From: Dugong dugon
Lineage: Eukaryota; Chordata; Mammalia; Sirenia; Dugongidae
Assembly (NCBI GenBank): GCA_030035585.1
Contig: CM057482.1
Location: 10,403,001-10,467,000, forward strand
Direction: 5' to 3'
DNA: 64,000 nt
Made by a program: the position numbers and the translations under genes. Every line of letters starts with the position of its first letter. The stretch's first letter is position 1. Under the pieces are notes generated by a model that saw only the letters and a program-made list of their open reading frames with translations, searched no databases and was not told where the DNA came from. Below, one piece after another: positions 9,331 through 20,499 of the stretch.

Positions 9331-10464
9331 GTGAGGACCGGACTAGGCGGCGGGGGAGGCTGGGCTGGGGTCTTCGATCCCCTCACGGCGGTTGGGGTCA
9401 TGGGCTCAGGCCCTTGGCCCTGCCCGCCCCACTCCCCACCGTCTAGGGACTACCACCCCCCCAGAAAGAGCCTAGGCAGGTGGGGCAGGGGCGGGGATAG
9501 GGATCTGCGCTGGACGCCTCGCAGACCGGATCCTCCTTTACTATCTCTTTGGCTTCTCCCACAACTGTGGGGGGTCGTGGTTGTTATTGTCCCTATTGGC
9601 TAACGGGGAGACTGAAGCGAGTTTGGCGACTTGCTGAAAGTAGTCTAGGGAGCTGGACTCGAACCCACATAACCGTTGAATCCCTCCCTACTCCCTTGCC
9701 ATCAGACTGGATCCCGAAGGGGCAAGCCGGGTGTGTGTGTGTTGTCGGGAGTCTTTGGGTTCCGGGGTCCCTGACCCAAGGAACTGAGGCCGTAGCCGTG
9801 CCGGGTGGTGAGAGAAGTGGAGAAGTTTCGTTTTTCTCCCCTGTATAAGTCCCTCCGAGTCGCTTTTCCCCCTACCCTCGTCCCCGCCCCACATCCGTCT
9901 GTGTACGCTCTAGCTTCGGAGTCTGGTCTGCGTAAGGGCTGATCCTGGTCTCTGCCTTCCCCACATCGGAGGGAGGGAGACCTCCGGGCAAGAGCTGGAC
10001 CAGCAGTGCCCGTTGAGCCTCCTTCTTCCCCCTCAGGAAACTGCTAGTCTGAGGTGGGGCCAGGCGCCCTGCGACCCCTGCCCTCTCCTTGCAAACCCAG
10101 TTCTCCCAGCAGCCCATCATCCAAGGGTCCAGCACACAGCAAGCACTTACTGTGTGTATGCCTGTGGAATGAGTAAGTTAGGAGGTGCCTGCTGGGTCTA
10201 GAGGATAGTGCTGACTTTGCTTCTTATCCCTTGAAGGAGTCCCAGTTTCTGTCCCTCTCACCTTGTGGCAAGGGATAGGTCTATGCCTGGATGGGTAGGG
10301 ACGAAAGGTGAAACCATCATTCTTGGGGTGACCCTGGCCAGTTGGGGATCCCTGAGTGGACGAGGCTGCCCGTGTCCCCATCAGTACCCACATCCCTACT
10401 TCCAGGGGCCACTGCCCAGGGGCAGCCAGTGCTGGCCATCAGTGTTCTCTCCAGGCCAGGCCCT

Positions 10465-10560
10465 GCATTTCTGTGGGATGGTAGATAAGTCACTTCCCCT
10501 CTGTGCCTGCATTTCCTCGTCTGTAAAATATAGGGCCTAGTCTCCTCTCTGGGCTGACAG
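10465..10560 (+). repeat. MIR SINE fragment
   Basis: AAGTCACTTCCCCTCTGTGC followed by TCGTCTGTAAAATATAGGG matches the MIR core order. Confidence 0.6.
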
Positions 10561-11319
10561 TATGACTGTGGCCCCTTCTCTCTTGGAGTGGGTAGAGGTA
10601 GGCACCAAAGTCAGGCCACTATGATTTGCTGTGGTTTCTTGCCGACAGGGGTGGGGCTGCTCTCCCCTGCCCCCGCCCCTGGTGCTTCCAGAGCTAGGTT
10701 CTCTGCCTGAGGCCCCTCCCCTGCTCCCAGAGGATATGGGTCGGGATTACTCCATTTTCCTGTCTACCCTGGCCCCCAATTAAGAGAAGTTCTTCTGGGG
10801 CCTCCTGGGCCAATGGTTTGTCCATGGCCAGCCCAGCTCTGTTCACTCCCTCTGGTCTTGAGTCTCTAGCATTACCACTTACTGACTCCCAGATGCCCAA
10901 AGCCCCTGGCATACCTGGGACTCTGTGGTCTTAACCGCCTGCACCCCTGCCCCAGCCACACCCACATACCCAGGGCCCCTGTCCCCTGTCTTCCCTTTGG
11001 TATCCCTAGCTCTCCTTTTCCCCCACTTTCTCTCTCAGTAGCGTCCTCTTGTTCCTCTAGGCCTCAGAGCCCATCTTTATTTCTCTAAAACACGTCTTGG
11101 ATCGTAGTCACCTGCTCTGTCACCTGACCCCAGTCTCAGGAAGGCCTTATCACCTCACTCCCAAACGGCTGCTTTCAGCCTCACCCTGGTTTTGAGCTTC
11201 CTCGCCCTGCATGGCAAGCCCCCTCAGCCTCGGTGACACCCTCTGTTCAATGGGCTGGTGGCTTCCACCAGGCTGAGGCTTGTGAAGAAGTGCTGGTCTG
11301 GACATCTGCCTACCTGTGT

Positions 11320-11440
11320 TCTCAGGGCCTTGGTTTCCCCATCTGTAAAGTGAAGAGAGGGGACAGCCAACAATGTGATGATGTGTGTGCAAGAGCTTTG
11401 AAAACTGCAAATATCAATGTAGAGTATTATTACTACTACT
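11320..11440 (+). repeat. MIR SINE fragment
   Basis: 'tttccccatctgtaaagtga', a degraded middle, and a 3' part ending in 'gagtattattactactact'. Confidence 0.55.
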
Positions 11441-11599
11441 GGAGTAATGTTGGAAACACTGCTCACAGCTTTTCCTGTCTCTGCCCTGGGGTTCTGTCCC
11501 TCTCCTGTCCCGCAGTGCTGCCTTTCCCTGGCTCTGCCTTGGGTGACTCCAGGCTGCTCATTTGCCCTCACCCACCTTGAGAGGCAGGGCATTGTCTGT

Positions 11600-12460
11600 C
11601 CTAGTACTGGTTTTATGATCTTGGGCTAATCTCTTGCCCTCTCTGGGCTTGGCTTTCTTTTTTTTTCTTATTGTGATCTATGTGAAAGTTTACAGAGCAA
11701 GTTAGTTTTTCATTAAAGAGTTAATACACAAATTGTTTTGTGACATTGGTTGCCAACCCTGTGATCTGTCAACACTCTCCCCTTTTCCATCCCAGGTTCC
11801 CTGTTTCCATTTGTACAGTTTTCCTGTCCCTTCCTGCCTTCTCGTCTTTGCTTTTGGGCTGGTGTGCCCATTAGTGCTGTACACATGATTGGACTATGAA
11901 GCACGTCCCTCACGTGTGTGATTGTTGGCCCTAAAGACCTGTCTAATCTTTGGCTGAAGGAAGTCACTCAGGAGTGACTTCATTACTAAGTTAAAAGGAT
12001 GTCTGGGGGCCATACTCTCGAGGTTTCTCCAGACTCTTATCAGACCAGCAAGCCTGGTCTTTTTTTTTTTTTTTGCATGTGTATGTGTGAATTTGAATTT
12101 TTTTCTACATTTTTCTCCCCCTCTATCTGGGACCCTCTATTGTGTTCCCTGCCAGAGCAGTCGATGGTCGTAACTGGGCTCCATCTGGTTGTTCTGGGCT
12201 CGGTCTGGTAGAGGCTGTGGTAGTTGTGGTCCATTAATCCTTTGGACTAATCTTTCCCTTGTATCTTTGGTCTTTTTCATTCTCTTTTGCTCTAGTCGGG
12301 ATGGGACCAGTAGATGTATGTTAGACGGCTGCTCGCTGGCTTTTATGACCCCAGTGGTTAACTCACCATAGTCGGATGTAGACTATGTTATGCCAGTTGA
12401 GCTAGATGTCCCTGAAGATAGGCCTGGCTTTCTTCTTCTATGGTGAAAGGGTTGAGAGTT
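11600..12460 (+). repeat. MIR SINE split by a retroposon
   Basis: The left half, to 11659, reads 'tgatcttgggctaatctctt...ctctgggctt'. The right half, from 12422, reads 'gcctggctttcttcttctatgg'. Together they make a continuous MIR core; the retroposon at 11660-12421 lies between them. Confidence 0.6.
11660..12421 (-). mobile_element. L1-type 3' UTR fragment (afrotherian), antisense
   Basis: The poly(T) start on the + strand is the poly(A) tail of an antisense insertion. The body contains 'gtttacagagcaagttagtt', 'gtctgggggccatactctcg' and 'tttggactaatctttccctt', a set of phrases I associate with elephant L1 3' ends. It is flanked by GCTTGGCTTTCTT (11647-11659) and GCCTGGCTTTCTT (12422-12434), a 13-bp target duplication with one mismatch. 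The family name is not certain. Confidence 0.75.
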
Positions 12461-12589
12461 TAGGGTCTTTGATACCATTTGTATCTTTCCTTCTCCTCTG
12501 GGCCAAGGTGTGTCTTGTCTCCTCTTCATCCCTACCCAAATGCTACCTTCTGCAGGGACTTCCGAAGCCTTTACCCTACTTGAGAGTCA

Positions 12590-12842
12590 GAACTGGAGGA
12601 TCCCTCAGGGTAGGTCCTATGTCTCTCCCAACAGACTGGGACCCTCTCTACTAGGGAGTGCTCACCCACCCTCTAGGTTGGAGACTTCCTTTGGGCAGGG
12701 TCTATGTCACCCCCACCAGACTGGAAGTTCCCCCAGATTGCTGTGTCCCCGATCTGTCTGTGGATTCCCTGAGGGTGGGAACTGGGTCTCCCTCATTAGA
12801 CTGGGAGTTCCACCTGGGTAGAGCCTGTGCCTCTTCTCTCTG
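12590..12842 (+). repeat. Degenerate ~42-bp tandem repeat, about 6 units
   Basis: Units begin near 12590, 12634, 12677, 12719, 12760 and 12799, with lengths of 39-44. Each carries a version of ACTGGGAGTTCC...GGGTAGGGTCTATGTCTC...CA. The unit resembles the 'start-of-region / base-count' part of an L2 3' end that has been tandemly copied. Confidence 0.6.
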
Positions 12843-14509
12843 ATTGCCCCATCACAGGGCTCTGACATGGTGGGTTCTTAGTAGAATTTGTTCGGAGCAT
12901 CACTGGGTTTAGTCAAAGGGCAGAAGTTGTCACAAGCTTCCTGTGATGTGAGGTGCTGACTAGCCAACAACGTTTCTTCTGTTGGCCTTTGTCTCTCTGC
13001 CATGGTCTGTGTTGTGTGTTGTGGCTTTCCACTCGCTCCTCTCTGTGCAGAGGGTCAGAGTCACCTGGCATCTTTTTTTTTTTCAATGAGTGACCCAGAG
13101 ACCCTCTCACCTCAGGCAGAGGGGAGCCAGGCTGGTGCCCCAGGGGTGCCTCCAGAGCTGCTCACAGCCATTGGGGAGGGCCTGGGTGAGGACGGATGGG
13201 AGGGGAGAGAGTGAAACAGGAAGAACAGTGGTCAGCTGGTCAGTAAGAGGGGAGGAGGCCGAGAAACTGGGCTGAGCAGGACAAAACCTCTGCTGTGAGC
13301 CCTGCCAAGGGAAGGGGCCAATTATTAAAACTTACTGGGGCCAAGCCAGGCGCCCTGGTGGGAGGGGTCTGAGAGGCAGGGAGAGGGGCTGGGTGGAGAG
13401 TGGCAGGCAAGCAGAACCCTGGCTTCCAGCCAGGCCTCCCACGGGGTGGCTGCTGCTGTGGGTAATCCTGACAGGAAAACCCTTCCCTGAGCTTTAGTTC
13501 ATGCGACCTCCAGCTCCTCAGTGACCCCACCCCCAATCCCAAAGCTTCCTGCTGCAGCCCTGCCCTGGTCCCACCAGCCCTAGACTTGCCTCTCGAGCTA
13601 ATCCAACCACAGTGTTCTCTGGGCCTGCTCTGCTAGGCCAGAGAGGGCAGTGGTCGGGACACAAGGTCCCACCTTGCCCCTGGGAACTTCACGTGGCAAA
13701 CAGCAGATGAGGCAGTCAGGGGTCCTGAGCAGAGGGAGTTTAGAAAAGGGGTGTGAGATCCCATGGGGTGGTGGGTGGGCCCCCTGAAAAGCAGGAGGCA
13801 AGCCTGGAGCTCAGAGGTGGGAGATTTGGGTGGCAGCTTTATACTCCACAGCCTCCACTGCCTTATTTAAGAGACACCAAAGTTTGCCCATCCAGGCCAC
13901 AGCGGGCCTACGACATGGCCAGTGGTGCTGTAGCCAGTTTTGCCCATAGAAGGAGCATGAGTGTGTGAAGTGTGGGGGTGAGGTTTCTCATTTCTCAGTT
14001 CTACCCTTCTAGCCCTGGGCCTGTGACAGCCCTCAGGGGGCCACTGAGGGGTCTGAACTTCTGGAGGTCACATGGCTCATTGGGAGCTGAACACAGGGTG
14101 TTAGTATTGAGTGGGAAGGGGGCATCCCGGCGTAGGGATAGGCTGTGAGAGCCTCCCCCTTCTTGTCAAAGGGCCCTGAAATGAAGTCCCTTCTTCCTCT
14201 GGACAGGGTGGCTCATAACTGACCTATGGGCATGCCCCCACTTCCTCATTCCTCCATCCAGGAAGGCCATTTGGGACCATCCCACTTCTCCATTTCTCTT
14301 GCCATCTACAAGTCAAGGGAGACCCCGAGGGTGCACCCCACATTTCTGGAACCCCTGGAGCACAGAGGCCCAGCATCTCTAGCCCAGGAAGACCTTGTCC
14401 TGAATTCTGAACCATGCCCGGGGAGAGGGCCCACGAGAACCAGACAGGATGGCAGTGACAGCAACAGTAACAATACCGGTGGCTACCGTTGGCCAAGTTT
14501 AGGATATAC

Positions 14510-14650
14510 TAGACTCTGCTTTACATGCCTTATCTTTATTCAGCAACAAACATTTATTAAGCACCTACTGTGTACCAGGCACTGTTCTAGACATTGAGGG
14601 TACAGTAGTAAACAAAACAAAAATCCCTGCCCTCATGGAGTTCTAATCCT
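14510..14650 (-). repeat. L2 LINE 3' end, antisense
   Basis: 'caacaaacatttattaagca', 'ctactgtgtaccaggcactg' and 'tccctgccctcatggagttc' are the reverse complement of the L2 tail and preceding region. Confidence 0.7.
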
Positions 14651-14659
14651 TGCAATTTC

Positions 14660-14765
14660 TGTTAATATCTCCAGCTCACAGATGAAGAAACTGAGGCTTA
14701 GAGGGGTTAAGTGGTTTGCCTCTGGTCTGTCTGATTTGGGTTTCAAAGGCCAGACTCCCAACCAC
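14660..14765 (-). repeat. MIR SINE fragment
   Basis: ACAGATGAAGAAACTGAGGC followed by a GGGGTTAAGTGGTTTGCC series is the antisense MIR core. Confidence 0.65.
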
Positions 14766-15109
14766 CAGAATTTGCAGTTCAAAGTGAGAACCAGGCTGGG
14801 GCTGCTCTGCCTTGCTGGAGAGCAGAGGCCTGCCCAGCCCCGCCCAGCTGCTGACAGCTCACCACACCTACATCTGCCTGGGCTTGTCCTTCCTAAGGCA
14901 GCTGTGGCCACAGGGTATCCCTGGGGAGAGGCGTGTCTCTTTTGATTGGGGCCCCTTTTCTGAGTTTTATGTAAATGAGAATTAGTCAGTGCTGATTTCC
15001 TTCTAGCACCCTGTAGATTCAGACACCTCTTGGCCCCCTTTCCTTTCCCCTCCCCTCTATACTCTCTACTCGGAGGTACTAGTCACTGAAGCACAGTGGT
15101 AAGCAAATT

Positions 15110-15190
15110 GGGTGTATATTTATTTTCATTCACAGATATCTTGAGCAGTCATTATGTGTAAAAGAACAGTGCTGGGTGCTGGGGACTCAG
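15110..15190 (-). repeat. L2 LINE fragment
   Basis: 'ttcattcacagatatcttga' and 'cagtgctgggtgctggggac' read as an antisense L2 tail. Confidence 0.5.
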
Positions 15191-15479
15191 AGGTGCATCT
15201 GGCCCCATCTGGTGGGCTAGCTGTACCTGGCACCCAGCCACCCAGGCAAGTAATGGAGGGGGCACAGGATGTCAGTGGCCAGCCTTGAGGCTCCAGGTTG
15301 GCTGCCCCTGTCCAGCCTGTGGTCAAAGGCGGAGAGCCCTGGAGCCCTTACCAGATGGGCTTGTCTCCAGTGGGTGGCCGCCCTGAAGTCCTGGCCTGGG
15401 GTGGGGGCAGGGGCAGGAAGTAGGGGCTGCTGAGTGGGTTCTATGGAAGGATGGGCTAGGGAGGCCGATTACCTCTCTG

Positions 15480-15785
15480 CTGCCTGTTCCTCCCATTTTT
15501 CTGATCCCTGCTTAAACAGCACCTCCTCTGGGAGGCCCTCCTGGACCACCCTGACCTGAACCAGGTCCCCAACTGTCCTCTCTTGCAGCCCCCTGTTTGT
15601 TTCCTTCTTAGCATTTCACAATTGTTACTGTGCTTATGTCTGGTGTTTGTTTGTTCAGCTCCTCCTCCCCGCCAATGTGAGTTCCTTGAGGGCAGAGACT
15701 GTGTTGTTTTTATCCACTTCGGCCTAGCCCGGCGCATGTGACGCTGTAGGTGTTCAGTACGATGTTTGTTGACTGCTTGAGTGAA
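15480..15785 (+). repeat. L2 LINE 3' part
   Basis: 'ctctgggaggccctcctgga', 'gagttccttgagggcagaga' and a terminal 'gatgtttgttgactgcttga' follow the L2 3' order. Confidence 0.7.
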
Positions 15786-15811
15786 CCCATAATTGGATGT
15801 CAAGAGAGGCA

Positions 15812-16040
15812 GAATGGTGGAGTGGGAAGAAAGGAGGGTCCAGAGACACCTGGTTTGAAGTTCTGGCTCTGTCCCTCCAGCTCTGTGACCCTGGGCCAGC
15901 CCTCTCTCCTTTCTGAGCCTCAGTTTGCTGTGTCGTGTGGGTGATGATGGCACATCTCAGAGGGCAGTTAGCTGTACAGGTTAGATGAGATGATGTGTGT
16001 GGTACTAATCACCATGGCTCAGTATAAGGTGGCTGCTGCA
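15812..16040 (+). repeat. MIR SINE
   Basis: 'cctggtttgaagttctggct', 'gtgaccctgggccagccctc' and 'tgagcctcagtttgctgtgt' are the ordered MIR blocks. It lies close to the exon 2 acceptor. Confidence 0.7.
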
Positions 16041-16180
16041 GTGACTATTACAGCTGCTGCTATTATTACTGTTATTGGACTAGGGATATTTGGCTTGGGA
16101 GTTGTGGGTACCCAGCACAGGGACACACCCCTCATGAGAGGGCAGCAGCCCTCACGGCATGTCCTGGTACTGTCTTGCAG

Positions 16181-16330
16181 GGCGTGAAGGAGGGGAGGGA
16201 GAGGCCTCGGGGAGCACGGACCGCGGACAAGGCCGGCTGGATCAAGAAGAGTGGCGGGGGCCTTCTGAGTCTCTGGAAAGATCGCTACCTGCTCCTCTGC
16301 CACGCCCAACTGCTGGTCTACGAGAAAGAG
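16181..16330 (+). CDS. PLEKHO2: PLEKHO2 coding exon 2 (residues 4-53, start of PH domain)
   Basis: 150 bases, acceptor CTTGCAG and donor GTAAGG, phase 0 at both ends. It encodes a charged lead followed by KAGWIKKS and LWKDRYLLLC, the first beta-strands of the PH domain. The basic residues in the WIKKS and WKDRY segments are the usual phosphoinositide-contact region of the fold. The paralogue PLEKHO1 has the same arrangement. Confidence 0.96.
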
Positions 16331-16429
16331 GTAAGGACCTGCCTGGCCCTGAGGTTGGGACAGAGGGCACACTGGGGTAGCCCAGGCCAGCAGGAGTAGC
16401 CTGGGACTGGGGCTGGAAGACCTTTTCTA

Positions 16430-16555
16430 CCTTTGATATGCTGTGCAACCTTGGACAGGTGCCTAACTTTCTCTGGGCTTCTGTTTGCAATATGGGGTCA
16501 ATATATCTAGGGACAAGTCGATAGGATGAGAGGTTCTTTGAACCGTATGTGCATA
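16430..16555 (+). repeat. MIR SINE fragment
   Basis: 'ctgtgcaaccttggacaggt' and 'ctttctctgggcttctgttt' are a degraded MIR core just downstream of exon 2. Confidence 0.55.
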
Positions 16556-16679
16556 TGGATGTGTGTTTGTTTCCTCAATTGTACACTCACACATTGTAAC
16601 TCCCTCTCTCCGGACAAGGTCCCACATTAATGAATGTTCCGGAAAACTGAAGCTTGCTCTGTTCAGCAGTGGTAGTGGA

Positions 16680-16860
16680 AATAATAGCCGGTGCTAATAC
16701 TTGTTTGGAACTCTTACATACCTCTCATTTGACATTCACAAGAGTCCCATGAAAGTGGCATTCTTGTACCTTTTACGGAAGAGGATCCTGAGGTCAGGAG
16801 GGCAAAATGCTTGCAGAGCACCTCACAGTAAACAGAGGAGCCCAGTATAGAACCAGATCC
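16680..16860 (-). repeat. MIR SINE
   Basis: Reverse-complement MIR: 'gacattcacaagagtcccat', 'gaggatcctgaggtcaggag' and an 'agcccagtatagaaccagat' head. Confidence 0.55.
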
Positions 16861-17900
16861 AATGCTCCTCGCGCTGAGAGAGACCAACAAGTAAACTCCA
16901 AGACTATTTTTGGTGGAAATCCTCTAAAATATGTTAAATATTTTCTGTTTTCTTCAACAGAAGGTACGGGCCTGAGCTGGTGGCTCAGGGTCCCTCATTG
17001 TCAGAGTGTTCCACGCTGCTGCTCTGTGCTTTTCAGCTTTTCTTTCTCCTTTTACATCAAGCTGCTGGTTGGTTGCCACTCTATTGTCCTCATGCTTCTG
17101 ATGGCCCTCATGTCTTCTCCTTTCAAACTCTTGTGCTCCTAGTTTTTAGTAGGCTTGGAACTTAGACACTTAGGATGTTAAAATTGTGTGTTAAGTAAGA
17201 GTCGGTAAAGCTCTGTGTGACAGCCCAAGGAGGAAAATACATTCATTCACTGTGGGCATTCGTGGCTATTTTGATGACTTTTACTTGGAGATGTGGTTTG
17301 TCTTTTGGGGTTGAGGCTATCGGCCTACCTACTGAAAATGGGGTACCACTGTATGCCTTTGACAGTTGAAATACATGGAAAAGAGCTGGCCTGCGGGCAG
17401 AAGAAGGCACCTGCCTCTCTTCCCCATCAGCCTCTCTCAGTGTGCCTCAGGGTATCTTGGCAGGTCCATAATTGTCCCAGGCCAAGAAAGCTTGGGCAAC
17501 CCGGATATCAGTGTTTAAAGGAGGTGCCTTTGAGAGCACCTAGCTTATCCTGCCCTAGTCTGCAGGTTCCTGGGGTGGGGTGTCAGAGAAGCAGCAGAGG
17601 GGAGAGCAAAGGGGTGAGGGTTTGCAAACAGACAGCCCCCAGATTTTCTATATTGCTGCTATCACCAAATTAGGTGTGCCACAGTTGGAGACGTGGCAGC
17701 AGAGGGGTATTTTTATAAATAAAGGGGGTTGTCACAGCTTCCTCCAGTCCCAGCTGCTGTAAGAGTGAGTGCCAGGCCCCCAGCTGTCGGCCCATCAGGT
17801 GTTGCCAGACTTGTCCTGGGCTGCCCCGCCACATCTGGCCATGGCTGGGAAGCAGGAAGGATTTCATATCCCCTAAACATGAAAAATCCAAATCACACTT

Positions 17901-17917
17901 AAAAAAAAAAAAAAAAA
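17901..17917. repeat. Poly(A) run
   Basis: 17 adenines in intron 2 with no clear retroposon body on either side. Confidence 0.9.
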
Positions 17918-17970
17918 TCACTGTTAAAAACCTAAATGCAATTATAAGAACTTAGCACTTGGGGCGTGGC

Positions 17971-17985
17971 GGGGGGGGGGGGGGG
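17971..17985. repeat. Poly(G) run of 15
   Basis: Uninterrupted G15 after GGGGCGTGGC. Such runs are unstable, prone to sequencing error and able to form G-quadruplexes. Confidence 0.9.
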
Positions 17986-18815
17986 TGCCTTGGCCCAGGA
18001 GTGGGAATTGAGAAATGCTTATTAGCTCAATTCCTCTTTCTGATATAAGGAACTAGGCGAGTGCTAGCGAGCAGCACTTAGCTATATCTTTGCTGTCAGA
18101 GAGGCTGACATTCCAAAGATGCTGCCCCCGCCCAGTGCCTGCTGGTTTATCCGTTTTTCTGAGCTGCAGAAGGGCTAGGATGATTCAGCGTTTCTGGTGG
18201 AGAGGAGACCCAGGACAGGAAGCTGTGGGGAGCTGGCATCTGGTAGTGAAAATGGACTAGGGTGCGTTTAGGCCAGTGATTGCCCTATTGAGGGAGGCCT
18301 GCAGACATGGGGCAGGTGAGCTGCTCTCTGGACAGGGGATCCTTCCCCAGGCAGCTTCCTTTCTCTGGATGCCCAGGCAGGGGGGCTTCCTGGGGTCTCC
18401 CTCTGTGCCAGGCATTCATTCCAGCAAACTGGTGCTATGCATGTACCTTCTGAGGGCTGCCCTCTGCACAGCGTAGGGTGGGGAGAAAAGGCGGGGCTGT
18501 GTCCCTGGCACCTAGTATGATGCCTGCATCTGGCAGGTGTGTGCTGTCAGCAGCAAGTGATGAGGGACTTCAGAGCACAGAGGGGGAGCCCCAAGGCTCA
18601 GGGGCCCATGGAATCTGGTCAGGGCGGCTTTCTGGAGCAGGTAGATTTTACTGGCCCTTGTGTTCAGTGGAGGAACTTGGAAGGGATTGGAGACTCGGGG
18701 TTGGAAACAGACATGGAGGCAAAAACAGGAAAACATACCTGAATAAGTCTGGATGGGAGAGACCAGGCTGCCCTGGCCATCTGGTCCCCTTCCTCTGAGT
18801 GGCTAAAGAAAGCAT

Positions 18816-19101
18816 GTTGTTGTTAGCTGCTGTCAAGTCAGCCCCCAACTCATGGTGACCCCATGCACGAGATGAGACCATTGTGATTTCACTGGCTGAT
18901 TTTCAGGAGCAGATCTCCAGGCCTTTCTTCCTAGGCTATCTTAGTCTGGAAGCTGTGCTGAAACCTGTTCAGCAACACAGCAACATGCAAGCTTCCACTG
19001 ACAGGTAGGTGGTGGTTGCACATGAGGTGCGTTGGCTGGGAATCAACCTGGGTCTTCCACCTGGAAGGTGAAAATTTTACCATGGAACCACCACTGCCCT
19101 T
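18816..19101 (-). mobile_element. tRNA-Gly-derived SINE with RTE-like tail
   Basis: The right end (about 19030-19100), read in reverse, follows the full tRNA-Gly(GCC) cloverleaf order. It has the box A region GGTGGTTCCATGGTAAAATT, an anticodon arm derived from CTTCCAGGTGG, and box B GGTTGATTCCCAGCC. The left end starts GTTGTTGTTAGCTGCTGTCA, the kind of 3' tail shared with RTE LINEs. Flanks AAAGAAAGCAT (18805-18815) and GAAGAGAGCAT (19102-19112) look like a target duplication (9 of 11). This head differs from the AfroSINE copies elsewhere in the window. It is not a working tRNA gene. Confidence 0.75.
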
Positions 19102-19112
19102 GAAGAGAGCAT

Positions 19113-19435
19113 AGACTAGTGGTTATCCACCTTGGCTGTACAATCATCTGGGGAGCTTTAAAATATACTATTGTCGGTCTGGACCCCACCTCCAGAGGTC
19201 CTAATGTAATTGATCTGGGATATTGCCTAGACATTGGGTTTTTAGAAGCTTGCAAGTGCCACCAAAGTATAGAACCACTGGTGTAGTACATCAGAATTGC
19301 CCAGAGGGCTTGTTAAAACTCAGATTGCCAGGCCCATTCCCTCAAGTTTCTGAGTTAGTAGGGATGGAGCCTGAGGATTTGCACGTCTACCAAGTTCTCA
19401 GGGGCTGCTAATGCTGCTGGTTGAAGAACTACACA
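19113..19435. mobile_element. hAT-Charlie fragments (MER5A-like then MER20-like)
   Basis: 19113-19275 has 'gtggttatccaccttggctg' and 'catctggggagctttaaaat'. 19276-19435 has 'aactcagattgccaggccca' and a terminal 'gaagaacta'. These match the two common non-autonomous Charlie families, side by side. Confidence 0.6.
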
Positions 19436-20499
19436 GTTAAGATCACTCTGTAGAGCAGCCTGTTGATAACACTGATGGAGAGGCACTTGCCAAGTGTCAA
19501 GGTCTCTCAGTCCACGCAGATTAACACAGAGGGAAACTGGGGCATCTTCTCTGGAAACAATCACGTCCCTGCCTCCCAAACTGAAGCTACTGAGCACTGT
19601 CTGCTCTCTGGCTGGGTGCTCTCGTGGGCTCTCTGCATGATGTCCAGCAGCCAGGGTTTTCGTAACTTGTTAGCCAGTCTCAGGGCGGTGTACCCCCCGG
19701 AAGGGCCTGCTTCTCAAGTGAGGCGAGTTGGAAGTTGTTCCAACCTGGTCTTCCCTGGAAGGCGAAGCAGTTGACCAACACTGAGGGAGGGAACTCATCC
19801 CTGGCAGCTTCCTGGAGAGGTACCTGGTGGATTGAGCCTGTGGAGAAAACACTCAAGTGTGAGTGAGGGCTGCTGGGTAGGAAGGCAGCCTGGCCAGTGT
19901 CCAGGGATGGCCTGGAAGAGTCCTCAGGGTAGCAGGCCGGAGCCCTTGGCTCTCCTCTGTATGACCTGCAGGCTGGGGTGAGGGGCCCCAGAGAAAGATG
20001 CCAGGTCGGGGAGCCGGCTTGTGGTAAAGGCAGGATCACTTTGTGGTGAAGGCAAGGCGTGGTGCCCCAAACGTGCCTTCTTCATGCTTCCCTCTGTAGC
20101 TCTGCCTTTTCCTTTTTTCCCACTTGACGACATCCTGCTCCCTCTTCCAGGCTACCTCTTGCACACGCCTCTGCCTGGCCTCTGGGCCTCTCCAGCATCC
20201 CCCTCTCTTTCTTCCTCTGGCCTTCCGCACGTTTGACCCAACCCAGGGTGGGTGCCCCGTGTCTCGTGTGCATGGTTAGCCTCCAGTGCACCCCTGCAGA
20301 CAGCATGTACTGAGCACCAGCCAGGCACCTGCTGGGATCTGAATACCGCATCTTGGTGACTGAGTGTCATCCTGAGGCTCCTCCCCGACCATAATGCCCT
20401 CGCTGAGTGATATCAGAGTCTGGGGTGTGGCCTGGGTGGCTGAGGGTCTGGGTGCGTCTGGCTCTCACCAGCCTGTGTCCCCTCTGTCTCCTTTGCCAG

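Larger units (their letters stand above)
8790..9550 (+). promoter_or_regulatory. PLEKHO2: PLEKHO2 CpG island and promoter
   Basis: Very C/G-rich block dense in CpG, ending just inside intron 1. Many GC-box cores (CCCCGCCC) occur between 8840 and 9185. Two ETS-type CCGGAAG sites lie at 8893-8899 and 9150-9156. There is no TATA box at a fitting distance, as usual for a broad CpG-island promoter. Transcription probably starts about 9150-9250, upstream of the start codon at 9322. This is inference; the start site is not readable from sequence. Long GC-driven ORFs crossing this block in several frames are not genes. Confidence 0.8.
9331..16180 (+). other. PLEKHO2: PLEKHO2 intron 1
   Basis: 6.85 kb, GTGAGG donor and CTTGCAG acceptor. 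It begins in the CpG island. It holds MIR and L2 fragments, an antisense L1-type 3' end inserted in a MIR, and a degenerate 42-bp minisatellite; these are listed separately. No other coding exon is recognised. Stretches such as 12.85-14.5 kb appear single-copy. Confidence 0.85.
16331..20499 (+). other. PLEKHO2: PLEKHO2 intron 2
   Basis: 4.17 kb, GTAAGG donor and TTTGCCAG acceptor. It contains two MIR fragments, poly(A) and poly(G) tracts, a tRNA-Gly-headed SINE and hAT-Charlie remnants (listed separately). No further coding exon is seen; 17.0-17.85 kb and 19.45-20.45 kb appear single-copy. Confidence 0.85.

Noticed and set aside
8617-9446. Three overlapping + strand frames of 221-255 codons, and two reverse frames, in the CpG island
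   Set aside because: They arise because stop codons are rare in GC-rich DNA. Content is Pro/Arg/Gly low complexity, several frames are open at once, and they run over the PLEKHO2 start and donor site.
19030-19100. Possible functional tRNA-Gly gene
   Set aside because: The cloverleaf has several substitutions in stems and in box A, and it is the head of a SINE with a tail and a target duplication.
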